Positions 10,330 to 22,086 of a DNA stretch of 64,000 bases are shown piece by piece. Below the pieces are notes generated by a model, which saw only the letters and a program-made list of their open reading frames with translations, did no database searches and was not told the origin of the DNA. The number at the start of each line of letters is the position of its first letter. Positions within the stretch are counted from its first letter, which is position 1. A program made the translations under genes and the position numbers. This DNA comes from Nannizziopsis barbatae (Eukaryota > Ascomycota > Eurotiomycetes > Onygenales > Nannizziopsiaceae): positions 5,848,001-5,912,000 of the forward strand of contig JACVYH010000001.1 of assembly GCA_014964245.1 (NCBI GenBank), read 5' to 3'.

Positions 10330-13320
10330 CTATGCGACTGTCACGAACTGCCTTTTCTTTGTGCTCTTGTTCTGCTGCTCTTCCTGTGCCCACACATCCT
10401 CGTCAATGTAGTCCGACCTAGACTTCTCTCGCACTTGCCCTCCTATGAATTGCAAAGCCGCTATATTATAACCCATCTCATCCTTTTGCTTGGTAAGCAC
10501 TCGCCGGAGGGTTCCACGAATGCCATCCAGCATCGGCCTCATCATTTTACTCGTCACTATCTGTCGATGGTGGGTTTTGAGAATGAAGAATAGAATGCGG
10601 CAGGTGAGAGGTATATCCCACTCCTTAGTAGCCCAGATGTTCAAAAAGGTGAATAGCGCGGACAAATTTGAGAATGGAAGAACCAGAAGTGCATCTTGTA
10701 GCGAAGCGGCCGGGATTCGTTGTATGGTGTTGAGGAGATATTTCTCGGCTGAAATATTGTTATAGGCTAGATATAGAGGATTGCGCGCGGGAGGTGCAAT
10801 GTTCGGGTTAGACGCTTTGCGTGCTTCGTGTTCTCGTAATAGCTGAAGATCCTCCATGCCGAGTTCAAGAGCCTCAATGATCCTTTCTCCAGCAGTCAAA
10901 GTTTCCATGGTCTGCTTTCCAGCGGCCACGGCTTCGGCCTTGTCTTCGCCCTCTACTGCATCCTCCTCCCGGTCGAGAGAATCCGCAAGGTTTTGTTCAT
11001 ATAGTTCTTCTAGCTCTTTCTCTCGCTCTTCTTCCAGAAATATTTGTTCGTCAGTTTGCTGCCAGACACGGATACTTTTATCATGACTTGCAGTGACGAT
11101 AAAGTCTCCTGAGTGACTTATTGTTAGCGACCATATTTCTCCATGATGCCCTTCGAGTTTTTGTATTTGCTCAAACTTGTCGCCATCCCAATATTTGATC
11201 AGACGGTCTTTACTGGCGCTGAAAAAGTTGTGACCGTCTCCCTCCTTATTATGAGGTATGAACGCAACGGCCATGATGCTATCCTGGTGGGCGAAAAAAG
11301 CTTTGTGACAATCACCAAAATCAAGACCCCAAAGCCTGACTGTTTTATCCGCAGAGCAGGTGACGATCAATTTGCTGTCGTGTGATATGTCCATACTAAG
11401 GACAGGGAGTTTATGGCCGTAGAGATTGAGGAATAGCTTGAGTGTATCGACGAAGAACACCTTTACGGTGTTGTCAAGGAGGGAAACGGCCAGGAGACGA
11501 GCATCAGGGGAGAATTTAAGGCTGAGGATATCATCGTTGACCTTTAATGTCCTAGTGTGCACTAGTTTGAGCTTCGGCATTGTACGTTTAGTCCCTAGAA
11601 TTTCTTCTTGCACCACGTCGAACTTCCAAAACTTCGCAGTTTTATCTGCGCTTCCGGTGACCATAGATTTTCCATCGGGGTGAACATGAAGCGACCAGAC
11701 GGGCCCGTCGTGGGCTTGGATTGTATCAAGAAGTGTAGATGAGGCGATATCAAACACTTCGAGCTCTCCGTTTTTATTTCCGACAACAACGATTTTATCT
11801 CCGGGGAGAAAAGTAGAGCATAGAGCATAGCCGCATTCTAGTGTTCGAAGGCAGGTCTGAGTTCGAATATTCCAGACTTTTAAATTTCCATTTGAGGCAG
11901 ATGAAAGCATCCTATCGTCCGAACTCAGTGCCAGTGAACGAATATCTGTTCGATGGCCGGGTAGTTCAATCGAGAGTGTACGATTGTAGTCCAGCTCTTC
12001 TTCACGCTTCTTCTTTTTCTCCGCAGAAATAATGTTATAGACTTCCAATTGATTGCTTGTGGTGGCAGCCAGGAAATTTAAATCCTTTCCTCCCATCCAG
12101 TCAACCGATCGAATTTTCCCCCCAGTTCTGACAATCGCGTGAGATACGAATATTTCGGTAATAGGTGCGGTAGCAAGAGAGTCTGGATCATTGACAGCGG
12201 TGTCTTTGCTCTCTTGATCAGCCTTGCCTCCATCTTTCTCCTTTCTTCTTTTTCGTTTCCTAGCTAGGCTCTTCTGGACTTCCTTTTCGCCTCGAATGCG
12301 CAAAATCTCCACCGACTTATCTGACCCATGAACTGCAATGTAATCCAGTCGCGGGTGGAAATGCACACCCAGAGTTCGATCTTTGCCTTGTCGATACAGA
12401 TTTCCTCTGTCCGCCAATACCTTCTGCTTGTTGACTTCTCCTTTTTCCCTTGCAATTTCTTTCATAGCATTTGAGTCTATCGACCATATTCTGAGTTCGC
12501 CGTCATTGCCCGCAGTAATACAACCACTCTCATCAGGCGACAGGCCAAGACTCCAACACTCTCCATTACTCTGGGCAATATGTGTCTCGATGCAATGCTG
12601 AGAGGATAAATCCCAAACTTTGATCAAGGAATCTTTTCCCGTACTCAGCAGAAATTTTGCTTGTTCGTCATAGTTTTCTTCCACGTTATTCTCCACATCG
12701 TCTGAGCCGGACAAGAAATGTATCGAGGTTATCTGATCGGTATGACCGCGGAGTTTCACCAGTCCGACTTCCGCAATCAAATCCCAGATAACGATATTGG
12801 TATCCTTTGAGCCACTCGCAAGACGCGCTCCTCCTTTGTCAAATACCAAATGCGTAACGGCAGTCTTATGACCATTGAATGAGATGATAACCGTCCCTAA
12901 TCTAGAATCCCATAGCCGGATACTCCCATCCTCGTACCTTCATGCTGTTAGGTCCAGAAAATCCCATAAAATATCGCATTGTGCTTACCCGACCGCAAAT
13001 ATGTCCTCGTCCGCCTTGCTCTGCGCGATGCAGCTTACTTGCGCATTACAATCTGAATCTTTCCACTTGGTAAGGAGCTCTCCTTTTTTAACGTCCCAGC
13101 AAGCAACTTCAGCGCCGGCACCGACTATCGCCCGCCCTGCGCCCGTTTGACGGGAGCCGGTCAATTGAGTCTCATCTTTTATCCACAAGATATTCGAGGT
13201 AGCGGAGGTTACGAGACCAAAAGTTTTGGACGCTTCGAATTTCCTATGTGGGGAAAGAAAAATATGAGTATTGGGCCAAACATGGGGTCGAAATTGAACT
13301 TACAGATAGGATTTGACCAT
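10330..13320 (-). CDS. DIP2: U3 snoRNP/UtpB WD40 protein Dip2/Utp12
   Basis: A nucleolar component of the UtpB subcomplex of the small-subunit processome, needed for 18S rRNA maturation. Exons on the minus strand: 13320..13304 (MVKSYL), 13243..12989, 12937..10330, total 959 aa with matching phases. The very short first exon is supported by the conserved start MVKSYLKFEASKTFGLVTS after splicing. Many WD40 repeats follow in two blades sets, for example GYEDGSIRLWDSRLG, GSKDTNIVIWDL, TGKDSLIKVWDL, GSADKTAKFWKF, CSADKTVRLWGL and ASHDKSIRVWQQ. The C-terminal Utp12 domain carries the helical dimerisation region. The tail is basic (KSTKKRQFVTVA). The length matches the yeast and animal (WDR3) proteins. 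It shares a compact divergent promoter with ARPC2. Confidence 0.95.
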
Positions 13321-13610
13321 TTTCCCTCCCTCTTGCAGTAGAAATACGTTCCGACGACCTTCTCGTCTTTCTTTCCTGCTGCTCGTTGCGCGAAGAAAAA
13401 GATATAGAGTTTGGAAGCTGCGGCGGTCCGGTGAGCGACAGAAGCCAGTGTGGCAGAATTGGGTCCAAGGCGGCCAAAAGTGACATCCAAACGAGCAACG
13501 ATGACGACGGGATAGAAGACAACAACTCTACATTTTATGCTCTCGCGGCAAGGCTACAGCTGCATTTAACGAAAAATCTATAGAGTTGCTACGCCCGAAT
13601 CTTCCACACA
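13321..13610. promoter_or_regulatory. 290-bp divergent promoter, DIP2 / ARPC2
   Basis: Only 290 bases lie between the two start codons, so leaders and both promoters share this DNA. The sequence AACGAAAAATCTATAG near 13568 weakly resembles the A/T-rich RRPE motif of yeast ribosome-biogenesis genes. Assignment is by position. Confidence 0.5.
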
Positions 13611-14856
13611 ATGCTACTGCTAGATTACCAGAATGTTCTCCTGCAATCGCTGCTCACGGAGCGGTTCTCTGGGTGAGACGCCCCGCAACTGGATATGGAG
13701 GCCTTAATACACGACTGACTTTATGAGGCACAGCGGACCCCCCACGTCGATTGATCAAGTCGTCTCCGATTTCGACGGTGTGACCTTCCATGCCTCTACT
13801 CCCGAATCAAAAACGAAAATTCTTATTTCCATCTCCGTGAAATGCTTCCGTGAATTGTTACAATATGGAGCCCAGGAGGTTCTGGAGAGGGAATATGGAC
13901 CATATATCGTATCACCCGAAGCCGGATATGATTTCTCAATCGTCGTGGATCTTGAAAACCTCCCCTCTGAAGTCGAGGCGCGGGAAGAGCTTGTTAACCG
14001 TATCGCTTTGCTGAAACGAAATGCCATGGCCGCGCCATTTGAGAAGGCGTTCAACGAATACTCGAAACTAGAGGAACAAGCCGTGAAGTATACTACTGAA
14101 TCAATACCTCAAGCAATTAAGGATGGTGGGGAGGTCATGACAATCCACTACCGTGAAGAAGAGGCCATTTTCCTGAAAGCGTATCATGACAGTGTGGCCG
14201 TGATATTCAGTACGGTATTCAGGGATGAGACGGATCGAATTTTTGGTAAAGTGTTTTTGCAAGTCCGTTCCCAGTTCAATTGCTACAAATTTAAGTCAAA
14301 TACTTACCTCAAGCCGGCTAGGAATTGGTCGACGTGAGACGGAGAGCGATTACCAATGCTCCTCAAGTACTCTTCCGCCATGATCCTCCTTTGGAATTAC
14401 AAAATATCCCTGGGCTGAAGAACGCTCAGAATGGTGAAATAGGCTATATTACTTTCAGTACGCTTGGTATCTATACAGTATTGATTCTAATTGAAGCTAA
14501 TATAATCCTAAGTCCTCTATCCTCGACACTTACTTCCACAGAAACGTGCGGAGACAATCTCACATGTTCAGACATTCCGTGATTATTTCCATTACCATAT
14601 CAAAGCATCAAAGGTCAGTCATCAAATCATTTCCGGGACTTACGCATACTATTACTAACGCAACCTTCCCTCTAGGCATACATCCATTCGCGTATGCGGA
14701 AACGCACTGCAGATTTCCTCCAGGGTAAGGCATTAATCTGTCCGCTTGCTCTTAACAAACGCTAATAATATCATAGTTCTCAATCGCGCCCGACCCGAGA
14801 ATGAAGAACGAGAAAGGAAGACGGCTACAGGGAGAACATTTCGAGTCCAAGGATAG
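13611..14856 (+). CDS. ARC35: Arp2/3 complex subunit 2 (ARPC2/p34/Arc35)
   Basis: A structural core subunit of the Arp2/3 complex that nucleates branched actin at endocytic sites. Six exons: 13611..13672, 13734..14262, 14322..14457, 14513..14613, 14676..14724, 14777..14856, giving 318 aa, all phases consistent. The start is MLLLDYQNVLLQSLL, typical of the family. Joins restore GGPPTSIDQVVSDFDGV, VFLQELVDVRRR, ITFILYPRHLLPQKRAE, TFRDYFHYHIKASKAYIHS, RKRTADFLQVLNRARPE and the end GRTFRVQG. Two donors are unusual, GTCCGT (14263) and GTACGC (14458), but protein conservation supports both. It is divergently transcribed from DIP2. Confidence 0.93.
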
Positions 14857-15860
14857 GAATTTGCGAAAGCAGAATGATTTCAAAGCCAAACTCCAGCTTA
14901 AGATGAAATGTTCATTAGACGATATATTAGGGTGGCATAGCCTAACGTTAAAGTTGCTATTGTCCCGACCACTTATTTGGCCCGTTTACTCACAGTAGCC
15001 AATGAAGCTATATACAATAGTTTGAAAATCTCGCCATTGACCATGCATTTTGAAGTTTATGTTGCCCCTGGGACATAGTAGAATGGCTTACGAGTACCTA
15101 GACAACCTACCTAGCAGTCTCTTTTCTTTAAAATGTCATGGCCTTGCTATCAGGTTCATCTAAGAAGCTTCAGGTAAATTTCAAGCGTAAAAACGGCGCT
15201 TATCTTTCGATAGCAATACCTTTGTTGCCTTGTCTTGTAAAGTGGGAACAAAGAAAGGGGGCTGGGAAGGAAAGTTCCGCGGCCCAAGTGAGGTTAGTTG
15301 ACCCTTGATATCAACAACCCCAGACACCATACCCGTCCAAGCCACCACCTGCAATTGACCGATGCCTCTCAAAAGGGATATCATCATCTCAATATAAGCA
15401 TCATATATTTAATTCATAGTATGGCAAGGCCGCCATTGAGTGTCCAGCTTTCAAATTCCCGTTCCGAGTCACGGTGCGGGTCATAGGCCTCAATAGCTAT
15501 TGGGAGCCTGATATCAATATGTGTAGTGGCCATGTAATGATGGGTGAATGGGCGGGGACGGCCATTCACTCAACACTGGTGGCTCTCAATGGGACGCTTT
15601 TCACAACAATCGCAGCCCATGACGAGGGGAGGGAGCAGATGTTATACAATCTCTCCGAGCTTTTTCAGTCTGCTTTCCTCTTCTCTCCTACTTCGCTTTC
15701 TCAAATCTCCTTCTGCTTGCACTTTTTTAACAGTCTGCCAATTTGACAATCTACTGCTTTGAAATTCGCTCTTCTGCACTCAATTCTCTTCTTTTCTGTT
15801 CCATTTATCTTCGAAGATACAGCATTTTCGAAAAGGATTGCTGCCAGTTGTGCCGTAAAG
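14857..15860. other. Intergenic region upstream of an unrecognised gene
   Basis: About 1 kb. The last 250 bases are pyrimidine-rich (TCTTCTCTCCTACTTC and similar), a common promoter/leader feature in filamentous fungi. No RNA gene or repeat is seen. Confidence 0.4.
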
Positions 15861-17338
15861 ATGTCTTCGCCATCTTCAATCGGCTCCAATGACAGTTACA
15901 TCCTGCCAAGTACGGTGTACACTGGTCCTCGATCTACCAAAGTCTTCTGGCCGGAAAAATATGGCGACCTCGAGACTATTGCGGCCAACGAAAATGGAGG
16001 TCTTCCTTTCGAGGAGCCTACTCCCGAGATACAGCAAACTGAACACCTATCTGAGCCCGAAGATGCTCATGAACCCGAACTAGGAGCTCTAAGGATGTCT
16101 CAGCTTCCGATCCCGCCGGCAATTCAGGGCTTCGAGGATCGTAGAACCGAACGGCGTGTAAAGCTTTTGGGTGTCTTCAGCAGGGTCTATGGTATTGCAA
16201 AAGTGGTATTGGAAGTCATGATGGCTTTCGGAGCAACTGTTTGTGCTTCCGGGAATCTCCCAGGCTAGAAATGCAGACTAACCTCAATGACCAGATCGAC
16301 ACCACTCCAACTGGTATCAAATTTTACATCGATCGAGCGGAGGCTCGTGTGACCCAGAAATCATGCACACAGCTTCTGAAGGTAGTAGAGGATCTCTACT
16401 ACGCAACATTTGCGACTCTCACCAACGAGATACAGAACCTCGAGATATGTGAGAGCTTCCACTTTGACATTCGCAACCTGGCACCAAACAATAAATTCGA
16501 TGCAAAGGACTGCTTGCCAGAACCAAATCATCTGAGATTGATCTTCCAGGCATGCAAGGAATACTTGGCTGCAGATCACACTTGCTTAATTCTCGATCAA
16601 GAGCTTATCCGCCAGAAACAAGCAGAATGGGTCAACCAAGCCTTAAAAACCAGTAAAGACACAGGCTTTATTCCTGAAAACGACATCGTCTTCCGCCAGT
16701 ACGTCCAAGCGGCCATAACTGACCCCACATCACCATACTGTCGCCAATGGACAGGACTAAATCCGATATACAACACTGCTCCAGCGATGATTCTTGGGAC
16801 ACTCACCGAGAAATATCGTGGAATCATGGTCCAAAATGAAATGCAAGAACAGTCCGGATCTCGCCAAGAAGCAGATCGCCATAGCACGGCTTCCGTCCAT
16901 GACGAATGGAGAGCCCGTATGTCTAACCGCGAAGCAGCCTATGCTGCGCTCGAAGGGTTGCCGGTCGGAGAATTCCGAAGACGAGAAGGCCGAATGACAT
17001 TCAGCGCCTATGTCCAAGAGAATCTGTGCATTTGCTTCGCATACTGCGAATGCGCCCGCAAATGCACCGTCAAAGCAGACCGACGATGTCCCTGCAGCTC
17101 CCGTCTAAGTGTCATTTGCGACGCTTACGAAATCGACGAAAAGGAGTGCTTTATTGAACAGTGTGCGGATATTGCGGCGGGTATATTCGACCGTCTTTCA
17201 GCGGTTAGACGAGGTTCCAGTGTCTATCATGTGACCACTGAGCTCGAGTTGCATCTGGGTCGTTTCCATGAAGCGATGCTCGACTATCGTCGGCGATGCG
17301 AGAAGACAAAGGAGTTCAAGCAACATTCAGAATGTTAG
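15861..17338 (+). CDS. Unrecognised protein with Cys-rich C-terminal region
   Basis: I do not recognise this family. Two open frames, 15861..16191 and 16269..17338, join in phase if a 77-nt intron (GTATTG...GCTAG) is removed, giving 466 aa. No clear branch site is seen, so the second frame could instead be a separate gene starting at 16270. The N-terminal 110 residues are acidic and probably disordered (MSSPSSIGSNDSYILPSTVY). The main part is helical and contains FHFDIRNLAPNNKFDAKD and PNHLRLIFQACKEYL. Near the C terminus is a cluster CICFAYCECARKC...RRCPCSS with eight cysteines in about 28 residues, which might bind zinc. An upstream in-frame ATG at 15759 would add a hydrophobic start and is less likely. 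Probably lineage-restricted. Confidence 0.6.
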
Positions 17339-18191
17339 GGAGGGACAAGGATTCTGAAAAATTGGGAGTCTTCGGAAGATCTCCGTACTTGGCGTACAGG
17401 GCTTTTGTGATAGGGACTTCTCCGGCGACCTGGACCGGGGGTTTTACGACGTCACGGACAATTTGGGATTTTTCTCAGGAGTCAAGGATGGCGCGACAGC
17501 TTAACGATGGGATGATATTACTGTACGATGGGAGGACTGGGGAATCTGAACAGTATGTCTGTTTGTTCTTTGACTCAACAAATTGTGTCAAATATGAAAT
17601 CTGTACTCCGTAACATATATGAATGTCTTTAGGCAAGTCTTATTAGCTTCATCCTTAGTTAGGGCTAAGCCAAAGTATTTTTTACTCTACTCCGTACAAA
17701 AAAATGCTCCGTTCAGCGCAGGGATCCAGGAGCTTTAAGAGTCTTTTTGCTGCATCCCAAAACCTTCAACATCCCTGGAGAGGCGTTCAGTTGGCGCCGG
17801 TCGCGTTCTCGGCCTTCTCCCAGCGAATCGTAGACTGGCATTTTCAAGACTCACATGGCGAGTCATTTTGATGGTGACTCGACTCAGCAACGGGCGGTCC
17901 GCCTTTTTTTTTCCAAGTTGGAGGGATGGGCCAGCCGCAAAGGGGGTCATCCTTCAGCGCGGCGCTGCCTGCCCCGAAACCAAGTCTTTTTTTGTCTCCA
18001 TCCAGCGATCATACCATGGTCCACCATCTACTTTAATTATCCTACGGAGTAACTTACATTCTGGATCTTGCAGGAAGAAAAAAATTTCTCTTGAACAAAT
18101 CTACACAGATATACTTAGACTTATCTTTTTGCTCCGTCATGCTCGCAACCTGATTGCAAGTGAGCATCTGGCATGTATCGTTGACGCTGGA
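17339..18191. other. Intergenic region with three TACTCCGTA-type elements
   Basis: About 850 bases between the unrecognised gene and the PP2C gene. It contains exact copies of the dispersed 9-mer at 17604, 17688 and 18043, the densest cluster in the window. The end serves as promoter and leader of the PP2C gene. Confidence 0.5.
17604..17696. repeat. Two TACTCCGTA copies
   Basis: Exact TACTCCGTA at 17604-17612 and 17688-17696; a third copy in the opposite orientation (TACGGAGTA) lies at 18043-18051. Confidence 0.9.
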
Positions 18192-19416
18192 ATGGTCGTT
18201 AAGATTCCAGCTCTTCTTCGCTCTCTACTATCGTCGTCCTCCAAGGATTCCGCCCAGCATCTACGTCACGGCGTGCAGCAATGGCGAGCTGCGGCTTCGA
18301 CTTGCGGCATCTCGACTCCAACGCCTGAAAGCTCGGACGTTTCGCTATCCAAATCTCCATTTGTTTTCGACACCGGCTTCGCATTATCGCCGAAGCGACC
18401 ATCCCGACCCTTCCCTCCTCCTTTCATCTCTCCTCCATCTTCTTCCTTCTCGGATCCTTTGACGACACATCATAAGCCGTCGATCAACGGAGAGCTTATC
18501 AGAGGCCTGACAAATGGCGACGATGCTGTGCTTGTCTCGCAGCACTTCCTTGGAGTAAACGATGGCGTTGGTGCATGGGCAACAAAGCCTCACGGCCATG
18601 CTGCGTAAGTGCTATATTACTCGTCCTGGTTATATCAGGCTGACTTCTTGAGCTGTGTAGCCTGTGGTCAAGGTTGATTCTTCACTTCTGGGCTCTAGAG
18701 GCGGAACGAAATCCATGTTCCAGCAATCCAGATCCGGTGGAATTCCTACAACGAGCTTACGAGCAAACGGTTGTCGCTACGTCGTCGCCGAATGAATGGT
18801 GCGGGACCACCACTAGCGCCACCGCCCTTCTGCATTACCAAAACAATGCTGGCTCTATCAGGCCAATGCTTTATGTCACGAATATCGGGGATTGCCAAAT
18901 TCTAGTCCTACGACCGAAAGAAAAGAAGGTCGTTTTCAAAACGCAAGGACAATGGCATTGGTTCGACTGCCCGATGCAACTCGGCACCAACAGCGTGGAT
19001 AAACCGCGTAATGACGCTGCGCTGTCTGTAGTCGAGCTGCAGGAAGATGATATCGTCGTGGCTTTGTCCGACGGCGTCACGGATAATCTCTGGGAACAGG
19101 ACCTCTTGGATATAATCTTGTTAAGTCTGAAACAATGGGAGGACGGGAAAGGTGAAAGTCTCGCCGATGACCGTACCGCAGGGAAGAACGGTGGAATGGT
19201 ATATATTGCGCAACAGCTGCTTCAAACCGCAAGAACTGTCGCCCAGGATCCTTCGGCAGAGACTCCATACATGGAGAAGGCCATCGATGCTGGGCTGGCC
19301 ATCTCAGGAGGTATGTTTTCGTCCCATTGGATACACCGGCTTTATACTGATTACTAGTAGGCAAAATGGACGACATTAGTGTGGTTGTTGGTCTCTGCGA
19401 AAGGAGACAAACTTGA
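18192..19416 (+). CDS. PTC7: PP2C-type phosphatase, Ptc7/Azr1 family
   Basis: A metal-dependent Ser/Thr phosphatase of the Ptc7 family; the yeast enzyme acts in mitochondria on coenzyme Q biosynthesis. Exons 18192..18604, 18661..19310, 19361..19416 give 372 aa with matching phases. The N terminus (MVVKIPALLRSLLSSSSK) is basic, hydroxylated and lacks acids, fitting a mitochondrial presequence. Catalytic motifs are in order: NGDDAVLV and GVNDGVGAWA (metal-binding aspartates), GTTTSATALL, VTNIGDCQILVLR, VVALSDGVTDNLWEQD, and the last metal ligand in KMDDISVVVG, which is joined across the final intron. The first in-frame ATG was chosen; the frame is open upstream without ATG. Fungal relatives are often named 5-azacytidine resistance protein azr1. 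Confidence 0.9.
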
Positions 19417-20060
19417 TATTACCTTCAAGGCTGGGTTTCCGATGTGTTCCCAGTCTCTAGGTCTGGAATTCGACTATCTGTATTGAAGATGTCGTCGGCG
19501 TCGTCTTCGCGATCATCCCATGTCGGCAGCAACGAGGAATTTATGATGGGTGTTTTTGGGCTTTGCATTCGAGACTTTTTGTCAGCGGGAGTTTCATTTC
19601 CCTCTGAAACGATTATGACAGCATTTTATGGTGTTTCGGGTTCCAGGTCGGCTTAAAACTTCATGGGCGGTGTTCTAAGTTTCCAAATTTTGGCACAGGG
19701 AGGCCGCCTTGGTTTTGGGATAACATCGCATTTTATTCATTAGCCATTTAATCACCTCTCGAGTCCTTACATCAAATGAAGAGTTAGCTTATTAGAAAAG
19801 AAAACATTCTGAAATATCAAACGATCATGATTTCAATGGCAACTTCGTATGCTGTACTCCGTAGAAGAGTGCTGCATGGAGCGTAGCAATAACAGAGAAG
19901 TTGCGTTGAGCTCAGGCGTTCTGGGATCTTGGCGCGCTCTCAAGCTATCAAAAAATCTAGCGGGCAAGACAGCATCGTCACTTCAAGCTCGAGACACGAC
20001 TTCTCAACCATACAATAAAATACTCAATACTTTTTCAGGCGTACCAAGCCTATCCTCACA
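19417..20060. other. Intergenic region, PTC7 to UTP23
   Basis: About 640 bases with the PTC7 3' UTR, one TACTCCGTA copy (19855-19863) and the promoter of UTP23. Nothing else is evident. Confidence 0.45.
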
Positions 20061-21137
20061 ATGAGAGCCAAACGGTCAAAAAAGTACCGCAAGTTAATGC
20101 ACCACTATGAAACTACATTCGGTTTTCGAGAGCCATATCAAGTCCTAGGTAAAGTTGCTCATATTTGAAGCGCACGCTTACAACTCGAAGCCTAACTTGT
20201 TTCGCTTGTGAATAGTTGATTCGCATTTCTTACAAGCTGTATACTCTTTTAAAATGGATATAATACCTGCGCTGGAGCGCACATTACAAGGAAAAGCGAA
20301 ACCTTGTACGTCCTTCATTTCCCAATTCAACCGCATAAAGCAATGGGCTGCTAAGACAATAATATAGTCATTACAAAATGCTCGCTTGCTGCTATTACAG
20401 CCGCCTGCTCGACCCATTCCGCGTCCTCGTCTGCTTCCCACCAATCGAGGCCTCAGAGACGACCTCCCCAACTTCCTCCTCCGACCATCCTACCTCTCCG
20501 CTACTGCTCTCATAACGAAGAAGATACACCCATCGATGAAGCTAGCTGCCTACTATCCCTTTTTTCACCTAGTCCGGGATCAAAAAAGAACAAGCAACAT
20601 TACATCTTAGCGACAGCAGATCCATTAGAGCCCAAAGACGATGGAAAGCAGAAGTCTGCGAAACCTCACACCAGGTACAATCTTAGGAGGGATACGCGAC
20701 TGATACCGGGGGTGCCAATCATATACGTGAAGCGATCAGTCATGATATTGGAGCCGATGAGTGGATCGTCTGAAGGCGTACGCGATGGAATTGAAAGGGG
20801 CAAATTCAAGACCGGGTTAATCTCGACGACGACGACGAAAAGGAAAAGGGACGACGATGAAAATGTGGAGCCGAAATCAAAACCAGCAAAGAAGATCAAA
20901 GGCGCGAACCCTTTGAGTATGAAGAAGCCGAAAAAGAGAGACCTTGCGGCTGGTATACAGAAGAAGCGAGAAGAACCAACGAAGGATGTTCTTCCCGAGC
21001 CAAGAATAGACCGCTCTGCTAACGCAGATTCTGAAGAGACTGCGCCAGTTAAAGCTAAAAGAAAGAGGAAGCATAAGCCTAAATCGCTATCAGACGGCCA
21101 GGAGAAACCCGGTGACTCGATAGCCGTGGAAGCATGA
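20061..21137 (+). CDS. UTP23: rRNA-processing PIN-like protein Utp23
   Basis: A nucleolar PIN-domain protein of the small-subunit processome, needed for early pre-rRNA cleavage and release of snR30 in yeast. Exons 20061..20148, 20216..20305, 20368..21137 give 315 aa in phase. The N terminus MRAKRSKKYRKLMHHYETTF is diagnostic, followed by FGFREPYQVLVDSHFLQA with the first PIN acidic residue. The zinc-binding region follows as KCSLAAIT, LRYCSHNEE and EASCLLS. The core ends with KKNKQHYILATAD and IPGVPIIYVKRSVMILEP. The C-terminal third is a Lys-rich tail containing KGANPLSMKKPKKR, typical of the family. It is convergent with CMC2, with 220 bases between ends. Confidence 0.93.
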
Positions 21138-21357
21138 TAGCACAACAGTAAAAGCTGAAATACGCCATTGTGCAAATTTTTCCCCTTTATGATATGATCA
21201 TGTATTCCATCGTATTTATACAGAGTAGAGTATTATACCCGCGTCTTTTCGCATCGTACATCCTTCCATGCAAGTACACCAAATGTTTGAAGTTGAGCAA
21301 AGGTCCCAGATCGAAATACTCCAATTCGCCAAAATGCAAAGTCATAGCCAGTTACAT

Positions 21358-21652
21358 CTATTCTCCCTGTTCTTTCCACACCTTCTCAATCCTCGATCGG
21401 TTTTCCCGCGCTTGGTCACGGTTCTTTTTGGCTCGCTTATATCGCTCTGCGCCGAGGCATCGATTGACTTCGTTCTTGATATCGTTGCAGCCACCGATGG
21501 CTTTATAAAGAAATCCCTTGGCGTGGCATTCGTCAAGGGCAGTCATGATCTCTTCGCAATCTATTTTGGAATTGGTATTAGTATTGGATATCCTGGCAGG
21601 AAAGTAGTGGCGGCTTACTGATGTTGTACTTTGTATGTAGGTGAGAATGCAT
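21358..21652 (-). CDS. CMC2: Mitochondrial twin-CX9C protein Cmc2
   Basis: A small intermembrane-space protein required for cytochrome c oxidase assembly. Two exons on the minus strand, 21652..21619 and 21560..21358, give 78 aa. The start MHSHLHTKYN joins NCEEIMTALDEC across the intron. The twin CX9C motifs are visible as C-EEIMTALDE-C and C-NDIKNEVNR-C, followed by a basic helix ending KVWKEQGE. Import would use the Mia40 relay, as for other CX9C proteins. It is divergent from PWP1, with 434 bases between starts. Confidence 0.92.
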
Positions 21653-22086
21653 TGTTGCGGAGTTGTGCAGAGTTCAATATAGGAAATTCGAAATGCTAGT
21701 TATAGTTTCACTGCAAATATGTACACACGAAGAACGATGGCAAGGAGTAATGTCGATTTTTGAATTTAATATCGAGGAGTTAGCAAATCGTCCGATGGTT
21801 TTGATGTTCGCCGAAAGCACCGCTTTTCTGCCAAGAGCGGTGAGACCCCGACCCACCGCAGCTTATCAAAAAATTTTAGAAATTTGTTATCGATTGGAGG
21901 TGAAAAGGAACAATTGGGACGAGAAAGACAGGCATTTTTGACTCTGCCTGGCCGGATGAAAGGCCCTTTTTGAACCATTCTGAATACACAATTCTCATAT
22001 ATGGAATAAAACCACTGCCATTGGGCCAATCTCCTTGTCGATTCCCTTCCGCAAACAGATTTACGTCGAGCGAGCATTCCAAAATA
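21653..22086. promoter_or_regulatory. Divergent promoter, CMC2 / PWP1, with an RRPE-like A/T box
   Basis: 434 bases between divergent starts. The stretch AAAAAATTTTAGAAATTTG near 21868-21886 matches the A-rich/T-rich core of the yeast RRPE element (AAAAATTTT) that marks ribosome-biogenesis genes, fitting PWP1. The functional link is inferred. Confidence 0.45.
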
